Shown piece after piece: positions 17,801-25,875 of a stretch of 33,395 nt of DNA; positions within the stretch are counted from its first letter, which is position 1; each line of letters begins with the position of its first letter. Origin of the DNA: Chara braunii (taxonomy: Eukaryota; Streptophyta; Charophyceae; Charales; Characeae). The notes below the pieces were generated by a model, which was given only the letters and a program-made list of their open reading frames with translations, did not search any database and was not told where the DNA came from. The DNA lies in the NCBI GenBank assembly GCA_003427395.1, contig BFEA01000178.1, forward strand, positions 258,437-291,831, given 5' to 3'. A program made the translations under genes and the position numbers.

Positions 17801-18124
17801 TTAGTCATTCCTTTGTTTGTTAGTTTCTTCTTGGTCTTGCTTCAGGAGTCTGGCAATGAAATCATTTCGCCATCCTATAATGTTATCTCTTTTCTCTCTA
17901 TAGATTGTGACAAGACGTTCGACGCGTTTTTCCAGTCTATTTAAGTCGGCTTCGTCCNTAGAGCCGCGCCATTCGTGATATTTTGCTAGCGACTCTTCGA
18001 CCTTGCTCTCAATTGGGTCTAAGTATACTTCTAGTATGACATCAATTTTTGGATCTCTTCGCCTTACACGTGTGTTCGTGCTTCTCGAATTGTCTCTTCC
18101 TTCTCTATCTCGCACTTCATCCAT
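17801..18124 (-). CDS. Unknown helical reading frame of the pre-gag block
   Basis: ATG start, 107 codons, overlapping the end of the preceding frame by 61 bp. It is highly charged, with a predicted helical segment NRLEKRVERLVTIYREKRD. An N at 17958 makes one codon ambiguous. It may be another diverged module of the array, or the C-terminal part of a longer decayed protein. No known family is recognised. Confidence 0.4.
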   Translation of the reverse strand: MDEVRDREGRDNSRSTNTRVRRRDPKIDVILEVYLDPIESKVEESLAKYHEWRGSXDEADLNRLEKRVERLVTIYREKRDNIIGWRNDFIARLLKQDQEETNKQRND

Positions 18125-18339
18125 CCCTCGGCCCAGATCATCACACTGTAGGCTATGCGATTCTCTGTTCTAACTTGTGCTAGTGCCCTTGGTCTTTCAC
18201 GCTCTATAGCTTCTTGTGCCAATCTTCGACAATCTAATGTGTTTAATGCTCTAGAGGTTCGGATCCTAATAATGGAAGTTATAGTCTCTGCAAAGGATAC
18301 CCGATTCACTTCCTCTTCATTAGTTACCGCTCCCGGCAT
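18064..18339 (-). CDS. Unknown reading frame, beta-type module, copy 2
   Basis: ATG CCG GGA start, 91 codons. It resembles the frame at 19698-19982, whose internal ATG is likewise followed by CCG GG (MPG). Both run for similar length and have the order: hydrophobic I/V strand, D/E-rich turn, R/E-rich helix, then V-T/R-x-E-x-x-Y. It overlaps the module frame upstream by 20 bp. The similarity is by eye only, and function is unknown. Confidence 0.45.
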   Translation of the reverse strand: MPGAVTNEEEVNRVSFAETITSIIRIRTSRALNTLDCRRLAQEAIERERPRALAQVRTENRIAYSVMIWAEGWMKCEIEKEETIREARTHV

Positions 18340-18781
18340 TGTTGAGTTGGTCTTGCACCCTCTTGACCTTCCATACGAGGTCTATTACGGCTGACCATTC
18401 ATTGTTAGCGAGCGTAAGCCCTTCAACTGGCGGCGACGGTATTCCAATGAAAGGCCTAACATAGGTACTCCACGAGAAATTCGCCCTTAATTGTTGGAGT
18501 CTTCTCTTCTCGTCATGCACTATGTTCGAGCCCCGTTGCCAACAACGACCTTTTTCGTCTTCCTTAAACCTATGTTGCGGCACTTATATTCCCACATCAT
18601 ACTCATCAAGGTTGATGAAGTAGTAGGTGATGACATACATACCATCAATCCCCCATCCCTGACTCTTTAGACCTTCGTATCTCACGATCTCGTATGGGAT
18701 CACTGCTCTCTTCGATATAGAGTTAAGGGAACGGACCAACTTCCTCGACTTCCTCTCCTCTAACCTCCTACATCTCCTCAT
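18320..18781 (-). pseudogene. Unknown protein, alpha module copy 3, split by one TAA
   Basis: ATG start (MRRCRRLEERK). The frame has a TAA at 18584-18586 and then continues in the same frame to 18320. Across that stop it aligns with the frame at 19230-19571: IPYE against FPYE, YVIT against YVMT, DVGI against DVGI, GRCWQR against GRCWQR, and WST against WST. In the 40 residues from GRCWQR I count 19 identities by eye. The TAA sits where the other copy has Tyr. A C-terminal stretch NEWSAVIDLVWKVKRV follows. It is therefore a broken duplicate of its neighbour. Function is unknown. Confidence 0.6.
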
Positions 18782-18859
18782 CCTTGGTCAACTCCCTTAG
18801 CATGGTTCCTAATCCTGCTCTTGATCTTGGAAGCTTTCTCTCTCTTAGTCTCCCTTGCA

Positions 18860-19189
18860 CTAATCCTTCACTGCCCTCATGATTCCTATCAATCTCCCTC
18901 TGTCATCTCTTATCTCGTGCTCACCTTCTACTCCGAACAGGCCTGTGTCAAGGTAGAGTTCCCCTTCTTGATCTCGTAGGCAAGAGGCTCCTCTCTTAAT
19001 CTCTATCAACCCTGTTTCATCAGATCGAACTCTCCTACAGATTGTCGTGCCTAGGGTACGCAAGTCCTCTTGGGTCCATTCCGTCAAAAGTCTGAGCAGC
19101 TCTTGGGACCTCCACCTATCATGGTCACGCTGTTTTAGTTCACTTGTTATATCCCCGTCAGGCTGGCTATTCTCGTTCCCTCTGGCCAT
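18860..19189 (-). CDS. Unknown reading frame of the pre-gag block
   Basis: ATG start (MARGNENSQPDG), 109 codons, with no interruption. It is hydrophilic and Arg/Glu/Asp-rich, with a probable helix (RSQELLRLLTEWTQEDLRTL) and a later stretch GELYLDTGLFGVEGEHEIRDDRGRLIGI. It lies between two alpha modules. The ATG is 40 bp after the end of the upstream module. No family is recognised and no clear similarity to the other modules is seen. Confidence 0.4.
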   Translation of the reverse strand: MARGNENSQPDGDITSELKQRDHDRWRSQELLRLLTEWTQEDLRTLGTTICRRVRSDETGLIEIKRGASCLRDQEGELYLDTGLFGVEGEHEIRDDRGRLIGIMRAVKD

Positions 19190-19229
19190 TCGGTTTATGG
19201 TGCCGGTTTATGAAATAAATTATTAGACC

Positions 19230-19571
19230 TCAGTCGATGCCTATCAACGCTCCGTAAGGAATCCGCGGTGTAGGCAAGTCTTCAAAGACCCTGATTTCGG
19301 TACTCCAAGCGACTTCTTTCTTTAAGGAAAGGAGCCTATCCTTCTCGACCTCTACCACTTCTCTCGCTCTTTGCCAGCAACGTCCGTACACTAAATCTTC
19401 CGACCTCTCCGTTGGTAAGTAAATGCCTACGTCTCTTACCTCAGTCCCTATGAAGCGCGCGGTCATAACATAGAGGCGGCTTAGTTCCCATGCGTTGTCG
19501 ACCATCTCATAGGCCTCCACCTCATACGGAAACTCCTCCCTTCTTCCTAGGGTACTCAAGGATGCACACAC
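19230..19571 (-). CDS. Unknown protein, alpha module copy 2
   Basis: 113 codons from a GTG. The same frame is open back to a TGA near 19604 and has only stops TGA and TAG between it and the preceding module. Landmarks, counting F of FPYE as 1: FPY 1-3, Y-V 21-22, T30, V35, Y38, P40, then GRCWQR at 50, EKDRL, WST and the end LPTP. The same landmarks with the same spacing occur at 20052-20318, without gaps through about position 67. They also occur at 18320-18781, with one gap. It is soluble, without a signal peptide or membrane segment. No known domain is recognised. Confidence 0.55.
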   Translation of the reverse strand: MCASLSTLGRREEFPYEVEAYEMVDNAWELSRLYVMTARFIGTEVRDVGIYLPTERSEDLVYGRCWQRAREVVEVEKDRLLSLKKEVAWSTEIRVFEDLPTPRIPYGALIGID

Positions 19572-19697
19572 CGCATCAAACTTCTCTTGCGGCGGTCAGT
19601 TCCCAGCGATGATCTTGTTATCCCACTCCTCAAGTTTCTCTGCAGACTTCTTATGCCTTACTCGTTCATGACCCAGCATTTTTTTGGCCACGCCCGC

Positions 19698-19982
19698 CTA
19701 ACACAACCGGGCTCGTTCCCTGACCAGACGATAGTATTTTTTCCCAGAGGTCCCTAGTCTTTCCACCTTCAGTAGATAACTGATCTCGGTTTGGTTGGTA
19801 ATTACCCTCAAAGTCGACTCCCTCATACGATCCAAATAAGGTTGTATGAGTTCAAGCTCTTCAAACCCAAAGAGATCTATATCAGGAATTCGGAGGGTGC
19901 CCTCAACTTTTATCATTCTCTCTTCCACGATAGCCCTGAAGGAGAATTGTTCCCTAAGACCCGGCATCCTTACTGACCCCAA
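19698..19982 (-). CDS. Unknown reading frame, beta-type module, copy 1
   Basis: 94 codons from a TTG, with an internal ATG at codon 6 (MPGLREQF) that is the likelier start. It contains the stretch DLFGFEELELIQPYLDRMRE followed by LRVITNQTEISYLLKV. A similar stretch (VVFGDEERHQRLLAVVQR, then FRITVVELAWLLTV) lies in frame after the TAG at 21859, and a looser one lies at 18064-18339. Function is unknown. The following 120 bp, in the same frame after a TAG, encode a short Lys/Glu-rich piece (MLGHERVRHKKSAEKLEEW). Confidence 0.45.
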   Translation of the reverse strand: MGSVRMPGLREQFSFRAIVEERMIKVEGTLRIPDIDLFGFEELELIQPYLDRMRESTLRVITNQTEISYLLKVERLGTSGKKYYRLVRERARLC

Positions 19983-20051
19983 CTCCTTGCTCTGAGCGCC
20001 ATATTAATTAAAGGCTCCCAGTTCTTGCCGTCAGTAAAACTGTCAGGTAGA

Positions 20052-20318
20052 CTAGGTTCTTGAACCCCATAATAGGACCGGTGATGAGTCACTGATTACT
20101 TTCTCCCCTCTCCTTTCTAATTCCTTCCTTTCCTGGCTGATGACGGTTTTAATCCAGTTTCTAAGCGACTCTCGATCAGTTCCCCTCTCTCTCAATAGAG
20201 GTATATAGGGCCTAACTTCGTACTCCCCTGTATCAAGGTGTTTTACCACAAGGACATAGGCTTTCCCAAGAGCGTGGCGTTCCTCCAACGATATACACCT
20301 TTCTATTTTGTAAGGAAA
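20052..20318 (-). CDS. Unknown protein, alpha module copy 1
   Basis: The module begins FPYKIERC at 20318, three codons after a TAG, and has no ATG at its head. It matches the copy at 19230-19571 without gaps for about 67 residues (FPY, Glu6, Leu17, Tyr21-Val22, Thr30, Val35, Tyr38, Pro40, Arg43, Val59, Glu63, Leu67). Just after its end, in another frame, PDSFTDGKNWEPLINMALRA resembles the C-terminal extension of copy 3. So this copy has at least one stop and one frame change. Function is unknown. Confidence 0.5.
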   Translation of the reverse strand, partial: FPYKIERCISLEERHALGKAYVLVVKHLDTGEYEVRPYIPLLRERGTDRESLRNWIKTVISQERKELERRGEKVISDSSPVLLWGSRT

Positions 20319-20432
20319 CGCCCCCCGCTAGTAATAGGGACTAAGGCGTCTAGGGCCGCTGTGACCCTAGGGCAATAACCTGACATTTTCCATTCCCTAT
20401 CCTCTTATCGTTACCTTTCTGCGCCACCGAGG

Positions 20433-20864
20433 TCACTCTAGGCCCATCCGGACCCCCAGTCGTGGCCATCGTCCCTCGACATAATCTTCTATTTCGCTGG
20501 CGCTCCTGAAGTACCTCACTCTTTCCTCAGGGAAATCTCCGACGTCTTCCCACTCTTCACGGATGTCTTCCGTTAATCGTTCCCACTCGGCTAGATCCCA
20601 ATCTTCTTCCCCGTACTCCACGTCTTTGTCGTTTACGGCCTCTGTCCCTTCGTAGTATGTCAAGAGTTCGAAGAACCCAATGAGTGACCCTTCCCTAACC
20701 GACGAGTCGTATCCTGGAGTCCCGTATAACTCGGCTATACCAGCTAGGTGGCGCGGCGGCTCCCTCAGGGCTCTATCCAAAGCGGTCCGGAACTCGGCCG
20801 GTTGATCAAACCTCGACGCCTCTATGAGACCTCTAGGTGAGATAGCTCTAATTAGCTCCACCAA
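20433..20864 (-). CDS. Unknown acidic reading frame of the pre-gag block
   Basis: 143 codons from a TTG. It overlaps the end of the upstream frame by 13 bp in the -1 frame and has no ATG at the head, so it may be the continuation of that protein after a frame change. The N-terminus (VELIRAISPRGLIEA) has a loose resemblance to the beta-type module. The C-terminal half is very acidic with many Trp and Glu (EEDWDLAEWERLTEDIREEW). It ends in TGA, with the same frame continuing through further stops to the alpha module at 20318. Confidence 0.4.
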   Translation of the reverse strand: MVELIRAISPRGLIEASRFDQPAEFRTALDRALREPPRHLAGIAELYGTPGYDSSVREGSLIGFFELLTYYEGTEAVNDKDVEYGEEDWDLAEWERLTEDIREEWEDVGDFPEERVRYFRSASEIEDYVEGRWPRLGVRMGLE

Positions 20865-21562
20865 AATTCTAAAGCCGACTCCCCGAACCTGGGCCCTTCC
20901 TTCCAGAGCGCGTAGTAAGCATGATGTTCGTCATTGTTCCTCAAAAGGTTTCTAATCTCGAGGAAGGCTCGGTAGACCTCAATAAGGCGGCCAAGCCCTC
21001 CTAGAAAGCCTTCCAAGACAAAACCCGGGACGGGCAGCCTCAAAGCTTGTTCGGGTTGGGGCAAGAACCCTTCTCTAGCCAGTCGAAGCGAGACCACTAC
21101 CGACCTATAGTCCCTGTCGTAGCAGCGTTCCTTCCCCCTTAGCTTGTCGACCACTTCCTGCAGTATACGTCGCGCTGTTACCTCGTCTGCCCAGGTATGA
21201 GAGTCGAGACTTGGAATTACCCCTAAGACCGGATCCCACCGACTTTGTTCTACGGCTTGGAAAACTACGTCCGCTAGAACGGAAGACTGATAGTAGAGGA
21301 AACCTCTGACCGCCAATTCCAGGGATTCTTCTATTAACCTGCCTCTCCTGTCGAACTCACACCCTACGTGGGGCGCGACCAGCAACCAGACCCCCGGTCT
21401 CAACAGGATAAATCTCCACTCCTTATCTACTTTATCCAGATATCCTCGCTTGACAGTTTGCCCGGGTAAGGTAAATTCCACCCAATCTTCTCCAATGAAC
21501 TCGGGTTCCCTATAGTCGAAGTGGCAAAGCTCAACTGGGTGCTCTATCTCGTCGTGAGGCAT
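20852..21562 (-). CDS. Largest unknown reading frame of the pre-gag block
   Basis: ATG at 21560-21562, 236 codons, uninterrupted. The ATG directly follows an in-frame TAG, and the frame is open for about 40 codons before that (RAIPTRRQLRRIVFRVRDEV). The protein is soluble-looking, with alternating strands and helices. The stretch WRFILLRPGVWLLV...DRRGRLIEESLELAV is similar in order to RGLVIREGVFLWV...RRDRTSEPLRAEV of the next frame upstream, suggesting both are diverged alpha modules. No catalytic motif or known domain is recognised. Confidence 0.5.
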   Translation of the reverse strand: MPHDEIEHPVELCHFDYREPEFIGEDWVEFTLPGQTVKRGYLDKVDKEWRFILLRPGVWLLVAPHVGCEFDRRGRLIEESLELAVRGFLYYQSSVLADVVFQAVEQSRWDPVLGVIPSLDSHTWADEVTARRILQEVVDKLRGKERCYDRDYRSVVVSLRLAREGFLPQPEQALRLPVPGFVLEGFLGGLGRLIEVYRAFLEIRNLLRNNDEHHAYYALWKEGPRFGESALEFWWS

Positions 21563-21709
21563 CTAGTCCTCCGCGGAGCTCCCGTCTAAAATCCTGCCCC
21601 TGTCTATCTCCCCACTTGTCTCCGCTCTCCTTACCTCGTCTCTGACCCTGAACACGATTCTGCGCAACTGTCTACGTGTGGGAATTGCTCGGTCTAGACA
21701 GTAAGTAAC

Positions 21710-22299
21710 CAAGCTAGCTCGACGACAGTTATCCTAAACTGTGTTGCCCTCTGCACTACAGCGAGTAACCTCTGATGTCTCTCCTCATCGCCAAAGACTA
21801 CTCCTGTGAGGAATCTAGGAACGATAACCGCTCTGATAGACGTAGCTCTAGGGAGTTCCTAGTCGTACGCAAAACGCACCGTGTAGAAGGCTACCGAGTC
21901 GGCTCCGCTCCTCTCCACAAACTCACTGAACACTCTCGCACCGAATCTACGTGCTAATGATGTCAGGCATAAGAGAGTGTGACAACGACGGGCAATCTCT
22001 TTCACTAGATACCTCCACTCCTCCTCTGAGAGATATAGTCTAACGTTCACTTCTGCGCGAAGAGGTTCGCTAGTCCTATCCCTTCTAACACACACTCTAG
22101 GCTCCGCCTCAATTCTCACCCACAGGAAGACGCCCTCGCGTATTACTAGACCTCGTTGTTCATACGGTCTATACTTGCTCGATCCTTCCAACGGAAGACT
22201 AATGACGTCACAGAAGCCGCTCTGTTCAACGAGATGTACTTGAGACTCCGATTCGATGTAAGCCACTCCTAAGCAACATAAAAAACGGTTCTCTCTCAA
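21710..22299 (-). pseudogene. First unknown reading frame after the leader, with in-frame continuation
   Basis: 146 codons from a TTG (frame open 13 codons further, no ATG) to TAG at 21859-21861. The same frame then continues for about 48 codons to a TAG near 21712. The first part has RPYE followed by GVFLWVRIE and LSEEEWRYLVKEIARRC, a possible diverged alpha module. The continuation has VVFGDEERHQRLLAVVQR, a beta-type module. The order alpha then beta on either side of a single stop suggests one longer protein broken by a nonsense change. Function is unknown. Confidence 0.45.
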
Positions 22300-23134
22300 T
22301 ATGTCACTCCCCGTGCCACTCTCAGACTGTTGAGCTCACAGACCCCCACGACAGGCCTCCTCTGATCACCCCTGTATCCCTTCAAGACGTCAACAGGCCT
22401 AGAAGAGAACCGCCCTCTGGCGTATCTCTCCCTNCCCTCGTGTCAAGAAGGAGGTCGGATCAATGTGCCATCGTCGCTGGCCTACCTTCCCTGTCGCGAC
22501 CTGAGCACGAGCCGGCCAACTCATGTGCTCTAGGGTGGACCGAAGTCACACGCGAATAGGGAGGCGGTGTCTCACTCGTGCATCCTCACTCCTATCCATG
22601 CCTCTACTCGGCCCACCTCAGGCATGGTCTCACATCCCGACTCGTGCTGTGAATCAATCCCCCCTGCTATCCATCAGAATCGTCTAGCGTGTCTAGTCCC
22701 TGCCCTACTCCTTGCAAATCCGCGGCGCTTCTCCCCTCCCCTTTAGTCCCTTCAAGTCATCCCCTGCTCACGATTCTCTCTCTTAGAATTAATATCTGGA
22801 TGGACTGACCAAAGGGTAGGGAAAATCAGAATAACATCTCTCGACCACAAGGAGTGCGACAAAAGTGAAATGCATGAAAGACGAGAAAAAGCAGGAATCA
22901 GCAAAAATCACAAGATGCAGGAATCACAGTCTCACCAGAGGACGTCGATCATGAATCGGTGGGGGTGTCGTCTGCCTGTTCGTGCTCGTACTGTCCAACG
23001 TCTCACCTGCACACTCTGATCACTTGTCCAGCTGACTATCCTCCTCTCGTCTGCCCTGTTCCAGTCATATCCTTGTCCTGATCCTCTCACCTCCCCGTGG
23101 TTACAGGCGGACCAAAGTCCCGAGAGGCAGCCTT
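22300..23134 (-). other. Leader between primer binding site and first reading frame
   Basis: About 835 bp of mixed-composition sequence with an N at 22434. It contains no frame that I trust; the one of 108 codons that crosses it runs through the PBS into the LTR and is not a gene. It should hold the packaging and splice signals of the element, but none can be identified by eye. Confidence 0.5.
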
Positions 23135-23151
23135 CCCCGGCAACGGCGCCA
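23135..23151 (-). promoter_or_regulatory. Primer binding site complementary to tRNA-Asp 3' end
   Basis: The plus strand reads CCCCGGCAACGGCGCCA, identical to the last 17 bases of plant tRNA-Asp(GTC) including the CCA, as I recall it. On the minus strand this gives TGGCGCCGTTGCCGGGG one base after the LTR end ...GTCGACA. This fixes both the orientation of the large element and the inner end of its 5' LTR. Confidence 0.9.
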
Positions 23152-23152
23152 C

Positions 23153-24639
23153 TGTCGACCGGTAGAAGTGGTCTGCCGGCACGCCGTCCAAACCCTATGT
23201 CTCGCGCCGCGTCTGTCACCCGCGGGAGGGTAGGTCGGGGCTCCTGTAACCTGCACAAAATATGTCAGCCCACATCCACAAAAACAAGTACCGTAGCTGA
23301 CCGTGCTCGATGCAAGAAGAAACTCATGAGACACTGTATGGCAGAAATAAAAGAAGTGCTTGCATTCAGTCCAAAACGATGGGGTGAGAAACACTCGTTC
23401 CGGCCTCAGCGGTACACGTCATCCCTCTGTCTGGAAAATCCGTCTGAGTCCCTACAGACCTAGTCAACAAACGTCGCCTAATCCTCCTCTCGATTGGGTG
23501 TCGCCTGTATCGTTCCCGTCGGTCCCAAGGGACCGTGCTCGAGCTCTAGGTGTCTGATGTAGCCTCCCTTGCCCATCGGGGCCAGAGCTCCAAATCTACG
23601 GTGACCATACCCCCGTGCAATCACTCCGCTAGGGGTGGATCGCTCCGATAGGCCTAGTTCAGGCGTCCCTCTTCAGAAAAGCTCGATTCAGATAGTACCC
23701 GTTCGGAAGGCCCACTTCGGATCGAACCCCTTCAGATGGCCCAGTTCGGATTGTACCTCTTCGGAAAGCCTGCTTCGGATCGTACCTCTTCGGAAGGCCA
23801 ACTTCGGGTTGTACCTCTTCGGAAGGCCCACTTCGGGTTGTACCTCTTCCGAAGGCCCACTTCGGGTTGTACCTCTTCGGAAGGCCCACTTCGGGTTGTA
23901 CCTCTTCGGAAGGCCCGCTTCGGTTCGTACCTCTTCAGAGAAGGTGCCCTTCCGGTAAAATGCCTCTTCGGCAAGTTCGCCTTCGGTAAGCTTCTCTGGT
24001 GAAGCGCCCTCCAGGAATTGTGTCTGTTTGGTGAAGTGTCCCTCGGTAAATGTCCGCCCGGTAAATGTATCTGCTAGGTAAGAAAGATCACTCGATAACG
24101 TGGCTGCTCGGTAAAATACTCGCCCGGTAAGTGTCCGCCCGACAAATGTATCTGCTAGCTCGGTGAATGTATCCCCTAGGTAAGAAAGACCACTCGGTAA
24201 CGTGGCTGCTCGGTAAAATAATCGCCCAGCAAGTGTCCGCCCGACAGATGTATCCGCTCGGTGAATGTGACCGCCCGGTGAAAATGACCGCCCAGTGAAA
24301 ATATTCGCCCCCCCACGGTAAGACACGCCTCCGGTAAGTCCTCCTTCGGCAGCGCACCACTCCGGTGAAGTGTCCCTCAGGTAAAGTACCCCTCCGGTAA
24401 ACGCCCTTCGGTGGCGTATCACTCAGGCCAAATGCCCCCTTCGTCGAGCCTGATTCGGAAGGCGCCTCTTCGCGGAGCCTGACTTAATCTGGTGTTCCAG
24501 TCAGTGCCCGAAGGCCTTGTCCTGTCCAACGGTCAAGAATCCTAGTGAAGGACCCGTTCGACCCAGTGAGTGGGCACACGCTACAAAGGAGTCGTCTTGC
24601 GGAGTGTCCAGCGCGTCTGTCCTTCGTGGCTACCTCCCC
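23153..24639 (-). repeat. 5' LTR of the large element, truncated at its outer end
   Basis: It matches 8523-10138 throughout, with scattered substitutions and fewer internal long units. The inner end TGTCGACC (plus-strand view) is intact and abuts the PBS. At 24639 the match stops at CTACCTCCCC. The other LTR continues for another 0.93 kb, whereas here an unrelated integrase begins at 24640. The U3 part, with any promoter, is therefore lost. Confidence 0.85.
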
Positions 24640-25835
24640 AAGTCTGTCAGCGGGACAAGCCGCAAACCCAAGCACCGCTTGGGTTACTCAAGACTTTGCC
24701 CATTCCCACTGGTCCGGGACTGAGTGTCTCCATGGACTTCATGGACACCCTCGTGACCAGCAGGAGTGGCAAGAGGCGCGTCTTCGTCAAAGTGAACAGG
24801 TTCACTAAATATGTAAATTGATTGCCATGCCGGAGACAGCAAGGACTGAACACGTCATTAAGTTATGCATGGATAACTGGGTGCGTGATTTTGGGTCACC
24901 CAAAGCTATCGTTAGTGATAGAGATGTCCGATTCACAAGTGAGCTGTGGAACAAGACTGCTGAACAGATGGGCAGTCAACTTCAGATGACTTCAAGGAAT
25001 TATCCCGAAGCCAATGGACAGGCAAAACAAATAAACAGAGTGGTGCAACATCTGCTGAGGCATTACATTAAGCCCAACCAGGATGACTGGATGAGAAGTT
25101 ACCTCTCATCACCAGCCTGTACAATAATGCAGTACATAGCACTACCGACATTAGTCCTAACCAGCTACACTTGGGATGGAAGCCTAGATCCGCTCTAGAC
25201 TTCCTCCTGCCTGAAAATCGACCTGCTGCAACCCCTGGAACCATCGAATTTGGTGTCCGGTATGAGAAGTTGCTGCAGCAAACGGTCGAGCACATCAAGC
25301 AATCTTAAGAAGCAATGATTGCTTCTGAGAATAAACATCGTCAACAGTCCACATTTCAGGTAGGGGAACATGTCTGGGTCAAGGCTAGTGAGCTAGGACA
25401 GGAATTCGGTATCTCTAGAAGACTAATGCCACAGTATTTCGGTCCTTGGGTTTGGATGTGGTAGGTACTGATTTGGATGGTCCCTCCTATGTGATCCGAA
25501 TCCCTGGTTATCTGCGCACTTACCCTGTGTTTCACGCCTCAAAGCTTGCACCTTTCGCTGAGACACAGCAGTTCCCATCAAGAAGATCTATGCTGCCCCC
25601 AACCATGGATGGCCACGTGGACATCGACGACATTTTGGAGCACAGAGACATGCCTGTTCCGAAGCCACTGGGTAGAGGAAGACCTCCGAAACCCAAGAGG
25701 GAGTACAGAGTCAGATTCAGGCATCACACGGATCCAAAAGAAGACAGATGGTTCACTAAAGAGGAACCGATCGAAACAGCACCTCAAGTGGTGGCAGAGT
25801 ATGAAAGAAGGCTGAAGGGGAAGGCACCTGCGTAA
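24640..25835 (+). pseudogene. Second copy of the family 1 integrase, decayed
   Basis: It begins inside the zinc domain (the frame reads VCQRDKPQTQAPLGLL) and continues through SVSMDFMDTL (first Asp), IVSDRDVRF (second Asp), and NYPEANGQAK, where the catalytic Glu is Lys (25025-25027). It then runs through the GPW module and the chromodomain-like tail (DIDDILEHRD, YRVRFRHH, DRWFTKEE) to TAA at 25833-25835. Frame changes occur near 24815, 25090 and 25450, and a TAA lies at 25306-25308 where Gln is expected. It is closely similar to 1-996 over their shared part. It cannot encode active integrase. Confidence 0.9.
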
Positions 25836-25862
25836 GAAGCATCTCAGCGGACTTTCGAAGCT

Positions 25863-25875
25863 AAGGGGGATGGAA
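25863..25875 (+). promoter_or_regulatory. Polypurine tract, second family 1 copy
   Basis: AAGGGGGATGGAA sits immediately before TGTGAGG, identical to the tract before the first LTR. The intervening CATCTCAGCGGACTTTCGAA is also identical in both copies. Confidence 0.75.

Larger units (their letters stand above)
8523..24639 (-). mobile_element. Large Ty3/gypsy element on the minus strand, about 16 kb, 5' LTR truncated
   Basis: Homologous repeats at 8523-10138 and 23153-24639 share both sequence and orientation and bracket a minus-strand gag-protease-RT-RNase H-integrase. A tRNA-Asp-type primer binding site (23135-23151) abuts the right repeat and a G-run polypurine tract (about 11074-11085) abuts the left one. 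On the minus strand the order is 5' LTR, PBS, leader, a 5.2-kb block of unknown reading frames, gag, protease, RT, RNase H, integrase, 3' LTR. The 5' LTR lacks its outer approximately 0.9 kb. Target-site duplications cannot be tested because that end is missing. Most frames contain nonsense changes, so the copy is inactive. Confidence 0.85.

Noticed and set aside
17083-22299. Interpretation of the block as a prokaryote-like operon with overlapping genes
   Set aside because: Several apparent starts are TTG or GTG, stops often continue in the same frame, and the block sits inside an LTR element; overlap is better explained by a decayed longer frame or by multiple eukaryotic small ORFs.
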